From Pilaira anomala (lineage: Eukaryota > Mucoromycota > Mucoromycetes > Mucorales > Mucoraceae): a stretch of 64,000 nt of DNA. The stretch spans positions 1-64,000 of the forward strand of contig JAIXMQ010000064.1 of NCBI GenBank assembly GCA_025716855.1. The letters run 5' to 3'. Both the position numbers and the translations under genes were made by a program. The notes under the pieces were generated by a model. That model saw only the letters and a program-made list of their open reading frames with translations, did no database searches and was not told the origin of the DNA. Positions 59,708 to 64,000 of this stretch are shown one piece after another. Position 1 is the first letter of the stretch, and each line of letters starts with the position of its first letter.

Positions 59708-61665
59708 ATGCAGTCTATTATTACAAGAACATTAAGAGGTAACTGAACTTATTATTATTCTTGACAACGCGGGGGTTTAACAATCTTATCAATCTGAAAA
59801 CATAAATTTAGGTTCACTCATTCGTAACAATAATAAATTAACTTGTATTTCTCCAATTCGTTTCGCTACTCCTAAGCAATTTTACGCTACGGAAAGTTCC
59901 AATGTTACCCCAAAGAATTTAACCAAATGGACCGTGTTGAAAACCAGTGCCAAAATTGCTTTTGTAACTGGTATAGGTTATGGGTGTTATGGTACGTTAG
60001 GCTATTATGTAAATAACTTAATATTTAAAACCAATTGATGTTGATATCTTCATAGAAATGTATGTTCAAAGGCATCCACTCGTACAAGCAGAAATAGATC
60101 CTGAAAAAAAGACAATTGTTATTTTAGGTAGTGGTTGGGCTAGTACGTCATTTTTGAAAGATATTGATACAGATCATTATAATGTGGTAACGTATATCTA
60201 TCAGTTGAGTTAAAAAGGAAACCAAGTCATCCACAAAAGAATTAACTCAATTTACATGTGATAGGTCGTTGTATCTCCACGTAACTATTTCCTATTTACC
60301 CCACTACTTCCTGAAACTACAGTTGGAACAATTGATGTCCGCTCTGTCATCGAACCTACTCGTTTTATTGCTCGTCACAAAAGTAGAAGTGTCAAGGTGA
60401 TTGAGGCTGAGTGTACACAAATTGACCCTGACAATAAGGTTATCACTATCAAAGGTAACACAAATAATTAATAAATATTTACATATATGTAGAAGGATCA
60501 TTCATCATTGTGTAAACAATAGATAACTCCCAAGTAAAAGAAGAGCATACGGTCAGCACATTACGCTATGACTATTTAATAGTTGGTGTTGGCGCTATGA
60601 GCGCTACATTCGGTGTTAAAGGTGTCGAGGAATATGGTTGTTTCCTAAAGGAAGTTTGGGATGCCCAAAAGATACGTACAAAATTAATGGATTGTATTGA
60701 AACCGCAGCTTTTCCTAACCAAACATCAGACGAAATTGATCGATTATTACATATGGTTGTAGTTGGTGGTGGCCCAACTGGTATTGAATATGCCGCTGAG
60801 CTTCATGATTTTCTTGTTGATGATTTAACATCATGGTATCCTGAGCTAGCTGGTAAAGTCAAGATTACCCTAATTGAAGCATTACCCCATGTTTTACCCG
60901 CCTTCTCCAAAAAATTAATTGATTATACCGAGTCTACTTTTAAAGAACAAAATATTTCAATTCATACTAAAACAATGGTGAAGGAAGTACGTGAAAAGGA
61001 GATTGAAGTGAAACGCCCTGATGGAACTACGGATAGCATTCCTTATGGCCTTTTAGTTTGGGCTACTGGTAACACTTCTCGCCCTTTAATTCGTGATTTA
61101 ATGGAAAAGTTTCCTGAGACTCAAAAAGATCGTCGTGGTCTTTCTGTGGATGAGTGGCTGCGCTTAGATGGATCTGAAGATATATATGCTCTTGGTGATG
61201 CTACTGCAACTCGATATGCTCCTACTGCTCAAGTTGCAGCTCAACAAGGTAAATATCTTGCTCGACTCTTTAAACAATTGGCTGTGCGTGAAGACCTTGA
61301 ATTCGAGTTGATTAACGCCACTGATGAAGAAAAGGCTAAAAAAGAACGTAAATTACGTAAAGCTAGAGATGTAAAGCCTTTTGAATATTCCCATCAAGGT
61401 TCGCTTTGGTAAGCTGAAGCGTGATATTACATTTATGTATCCTGTTAATTAACCAATTTATTTTTATAGTTACATTGGTTCTGACAAAGCAGTTGCCGAT
61501 TTGCCATTTGGTCCTGCCGGTAATTTGGCCTCTGGTGGTGTAGCTACGTTTGCTTTCTGGAGATCCGCTTACATTTCCAGTCTTTTTTCTACACGTAATA
61601 GAGCTTTAGTTATTACAGATTGGTTAAAGAAGACTGCTTTGGGTCGTGACATTTCCAGAGAATAA
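59708..61665 (+). CDS. Alternative (type II) NADH:ubiquinone oxidoreductase, mitochondrial
   Basis: Rotenone-insensitive single-subunit NAD(P)H dehydrogenase passing electrons to ubiquinone without pumping protons. Six exons, 59708-59738, 59812-59991, 60056-60186, 60265-60454, 60523-61408, 61470-61665; 537 residues. The N-terminus is Arg/Ser/Thr-rich (MQSIITRTLRGSLIRNNNKL), a mitochondrial presequence. The FAD motif is TIVILGSGWAS (95-100 GSGWAS), and the NADH motif is VVVGGGPTGIEYAAE (259-264). GDATATRYAPTAQVAAQQGKY near 400 is the conserved last FAD/quinone part. The C-terminus (AFWRSAYISSLFSTRNRALV) is the usual membrane-contact tail. No EF-hand is inserted, so this is not a calcium-dependent form. 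External (NDE) versus internal (NDI) orientation cannot be told. Confidence 0.94.
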
Positions 61666-61900
61666 TTTTATAGACATTCCTTTTCTTTTTTCTTTTTTTC
61701 ATTCATTATTTATTTTACAAACCATATCTATCCCTTATAACCATCTATATATATAGAATACATATAAGTATTTCTTTTTATGACAAATTGTATAAAATCC
61801 CAATCTAGTAACTATGTCCTACATTATGTATATATTATTGTTTTTTTTTTATTATTATATTTATTAAGTGTGAGTATAGAACATGGTTGTTTCATTTGTT

Positions 61901-62988
61901 TTACATAATATTACAGTTCTCCATATCCTTCATATCAGGCATACCTTCGGGGTTACCAAAGTTCATACCAGGAGCCATCTCATCCAAAAGTTCAGCAGGA
62001 GGTTGACCTAAATCCTGCATCTTTGTCATTAATTCCATAATTTGTTTACCCTGAGCTTCATTCTTTTCATCAAAATTAGGGGCCTCATATTTATCGACAA
62101 TTTGTTGACAAATAACTTGTTGTTGTGTATATTTTTCTAAATCTGCTTTACTGGCAGTATCCTTGTGTTCCTTTAACCAAGCGGGGTATTTTTGAGACAA
62201 GTCCTTCATAGGCTCATAAAGTAAATCCTTTGACATTAATTGACTCATCATGCCTTCCAAAACTCCTTCGAACTCGCCATTATCAGCTAAAGATTCCATT
62301 TGTTTCATAAGTTCGGCCATGAAAGCATCTTCTGATTCATCATTGATAGAAGTCTAGAAATAAAGAAAAAATAAAATATCAATGACCCTATTCAATTTTT
62401 TTCCCACACACACACACACACACACACACACTTACATCGATTTCCTTGGAACTATCCTTGAGTTTATTCATGGTTTTATCAATTGTTTCTTGGAAAGATT
62501 GAGGGGTTTTAGGGATTTCTCGCTCTTTTGGTGCCTGAGAGGTAGCTGCGGCAGTCGTTGTAGCAGCAGCATCGCTATCAAATGAGGCCCATACCTTTTC
62601 AAAAGCCTCTTTCATTTCGTCGTTACCTTCGGCATCTGCACCGCCCATTTGACCCATCAATTGTTCCATACCTGCAGCTAATTGCTTTGCAAAATCGTCA
62701 TCGCCCAATATATCATTTAAAGATTGTTCTGGGGGATCATCTTCAATAATTGTTTTTGTTTCTTTTTTTACTGTGACCTTGGGTGCACTGACAGGAGCTG
62801 TGACCATATCATCGAGAACATCTATTAGAGGGGGAAAAAAAAAGAATGAATGGATCAGTCAAGTAACTAAAAAAAAAAAAAAAAAAAAAAGTGTAAGGGC
62901 TTTGTAATACTTTACCGTCTAACAAGTCATCCAAATCAGAGTCGTCATCTTGAAGCTGAGTATTTTTGTTGGAAAGGTCTTTAGACAT
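61901..62988 (-). CDS. PEX19: Peroxin PEX19, peroxisomal membrane-protein chaperone
   Basis: Cytosolic chaperone and import receptor that delivers membrane proteins to PEX3. Three exons on the minus strand, 62916-62988, 62436-62821, 61901-62353; 303 residues. The N-terminus is acidic (QLQDDDSDLDDLLDDVLDDM), as in PEX19. Central and C-terminal helices (DDFAKQLAAGMEQLMGQMGG; FEGVLEGMMSQLMSKDLLYE; PMKDLSQKYPAWL) match the family. The protein ends Cys-Asn-Ile-Met, a CaaX box for farnesylation, a known feature of PEX19. Intron 2 includes the CA microsatellite at 62405-62430. Convergent with the NADH dehydrogenase gene, 235 bases apart. Confidence 0.95.
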
Positions 62989-64000
62989 AATTCTTATAAG
63001 CAAGAGTAGGGGGGAAAAAAGCTTGTTTTCTCTTTTCGAAAATGGTTTTTTTTTTTTTTTTTTACTGGAATTAAATCTTTACTTTGATATTTTTTTGTCA
63101 TCCCAAATTTGCCTGGGAGAATGAACACGTGAAAAAAAGTCTATTTAATGCAGTCAGTTTTACACTTTTTGTTAACACAACTGCTTGTACTTGTTTTAGC
63201 TGGTCGTATTCAAGTATCTACTATCAGTAGCTGGGCTGTATCTCACGGCATCTATCCATACTAATATATACTTTTCAATGGCCCTGAAAAAAAAATAACA
63301 TCAATATAAAAGCTTAAATATTACTTTTTTTTTTTTTGGTGCCGCAGTTCGTAATTTATTGAAAAGGCGTAGTAAATTGAATTAACTACTGGCAAGAAGC
63401 AAAAGATAAGAAGAATCCTTCTTACATAATTGATTACTGCCCCATAAATAATATCCATTGGCTTATTTTCGAATTCATATCTAAGCTATAACATACGCTG
63501 TGGTAAATTGAAAACTAAAAGAAAACAGTTGCTAATAGTTAAATATTACGAGAGAGAGAGAACATTTATGTATTCTATAATTTATAGGATGGGGATGTAA
63601 AGATGCCTGCAAAACTTTTTTTTTATTATTTGATTCAAACTCTAATATAATATTATCCTATATAATATAGTCTTTAATGTATAGCCATATATCTCTTGGC
63701 GTGCAATTAGATTGGTAGTAGTAAAAATGTACTTGTTTAAAAAGTAACGAGTGAATTTTAACTTTTCTAAAAAACTAACCTAAATCGAGCACATATGTGT
63801 ACCTACACATCGAATTTCAAACGCTTATATACCTGCATATGTTTCGAGTGTATTAGATGAGTGAAGTATGTAAGACGTGTACGATAGAAATAGCTTTTTT
63901 TTTCGTCAGGAGGGGGCATTATGATAAACATTTTAAAAAAAAAACCTACAGAATCAAGGCAAAGGCGGGTACTTTTACATATTCTTGAATAAATGATTTA
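62989..64000. other. Spacer at right edge
   Basis: About 1 kb upstream of PEX19, AT-rich, with a T-run (63045-63063), TATAATATA-like tracts and short A-runs. No ORF or RNA gene was recognised. It includes the PEX19 promoter; the next gene lies outside the window. Confidence 0.5.

Noticed and set aside
41094..62988. Biosynthetic gene cluster (MFS, sulfite reductase, desaturase, NADH dehydrogenase)
   Set aside because: No synthase, synthetase or tailoring enzymes are present; these are primary-metabolism genes on separate promoters.
1..64000. tRNA, rRNA, spliceosomal RNA genes and CRISPR arrays
   Set aside because: No stretch showed a convincing tRNA T-loop with matching stems, an rRNA or U-RNA core, or regularly spaced repeats; short microsatellites are not CRISPR.

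Overview
The window is nuclear DNA of a filamentous fungus, most likely an early-diverging one of the Mucorales type. It is very AT-rich, full of A/T homopolymers and short microsatellites. Genes have short introns (mostly 50-150 bases, GTAAGT-like donors, CTAAC/CTAAT branch points, poly-T tracts before AG). The genes are standard fungal ones: neutral trehalase, a SUB2-type helicase, a Kin4/Frk1-like kinase, an OLE1-type desaturase with a cytochrome b5 tail, a siroheme sulfite reductase beta subunit and peroxins. The species is not identifiable by eye. All exon boundaries were read by hand, keeping the reading frame across GT..AG introns; nothing was aligned or searched.

Layout. 1-6.5 kb holds transposon debris: a 5'-cut LINE with a split reverse transcriptase and zinc-knuckle tail, interrupted by two solo LTRs with target-site duplications, then a decayed Helitron Rep remnant and a possible Helitron 3' end. 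6.9-27.3 kb is a dense block: a Sec14-like lipid-transfer protein (-), an RPAP3-like TPR co-chaperone (-), neutral trehalase (+), D-amino-acid oxidase ending in SKL (-), SUB2 (+), a FUN14 protein with an EF-hand loop (+), a CUE/NPF/PPxY adaptor (+), a secreted Ish1-like stress protein (+), a Kin4-like kinase (-) and a HAD nucleotidase-like protein (-). 27.3-41 kb is gene-poor: only a TALE homeobox gene and a glycogen-targeting PP1 subunit stand in long A/T-rich spacers that also carry one decayed gene. 41-63 kb is dense again: an MFS transporter (+), PEX11 (-), a sphingosine/diacylglycerol-kinase-like gene (+) followed by a decayed copy of its own 3' end, an uncharacterised coiled-coil protein (+), sulfite reductase beta (+), OLE1 (+), alternative NADH dehydrogenase (+) and PEX19 (-).

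How the genes fit together. There are no operons and no clear biosynthetic cluster. Some themes recur. Carbohydrate reserves: trehalase with a PKA-type site and Ca-binding loop, and a PP1 glycogen-targeting subunit. Peroxisomes: D-amino-acid oxidase with PTS1, PEX11 and PEX19. Lipid metabolism: Sec14-like protein, sphingoid/diacylglycerol kinase and OLE1. Gene pairs are divergent or convergent with spacers of about 100-450 bases. I found no tRNA, rRNA or CRISPR array. The best leads are the nested solo LTRs, the sphingosine-kinase relic, the multi-motif CUE adaptor, the FUN14/EF-hand protein and an 8-base micro-exon in the MFS gene.
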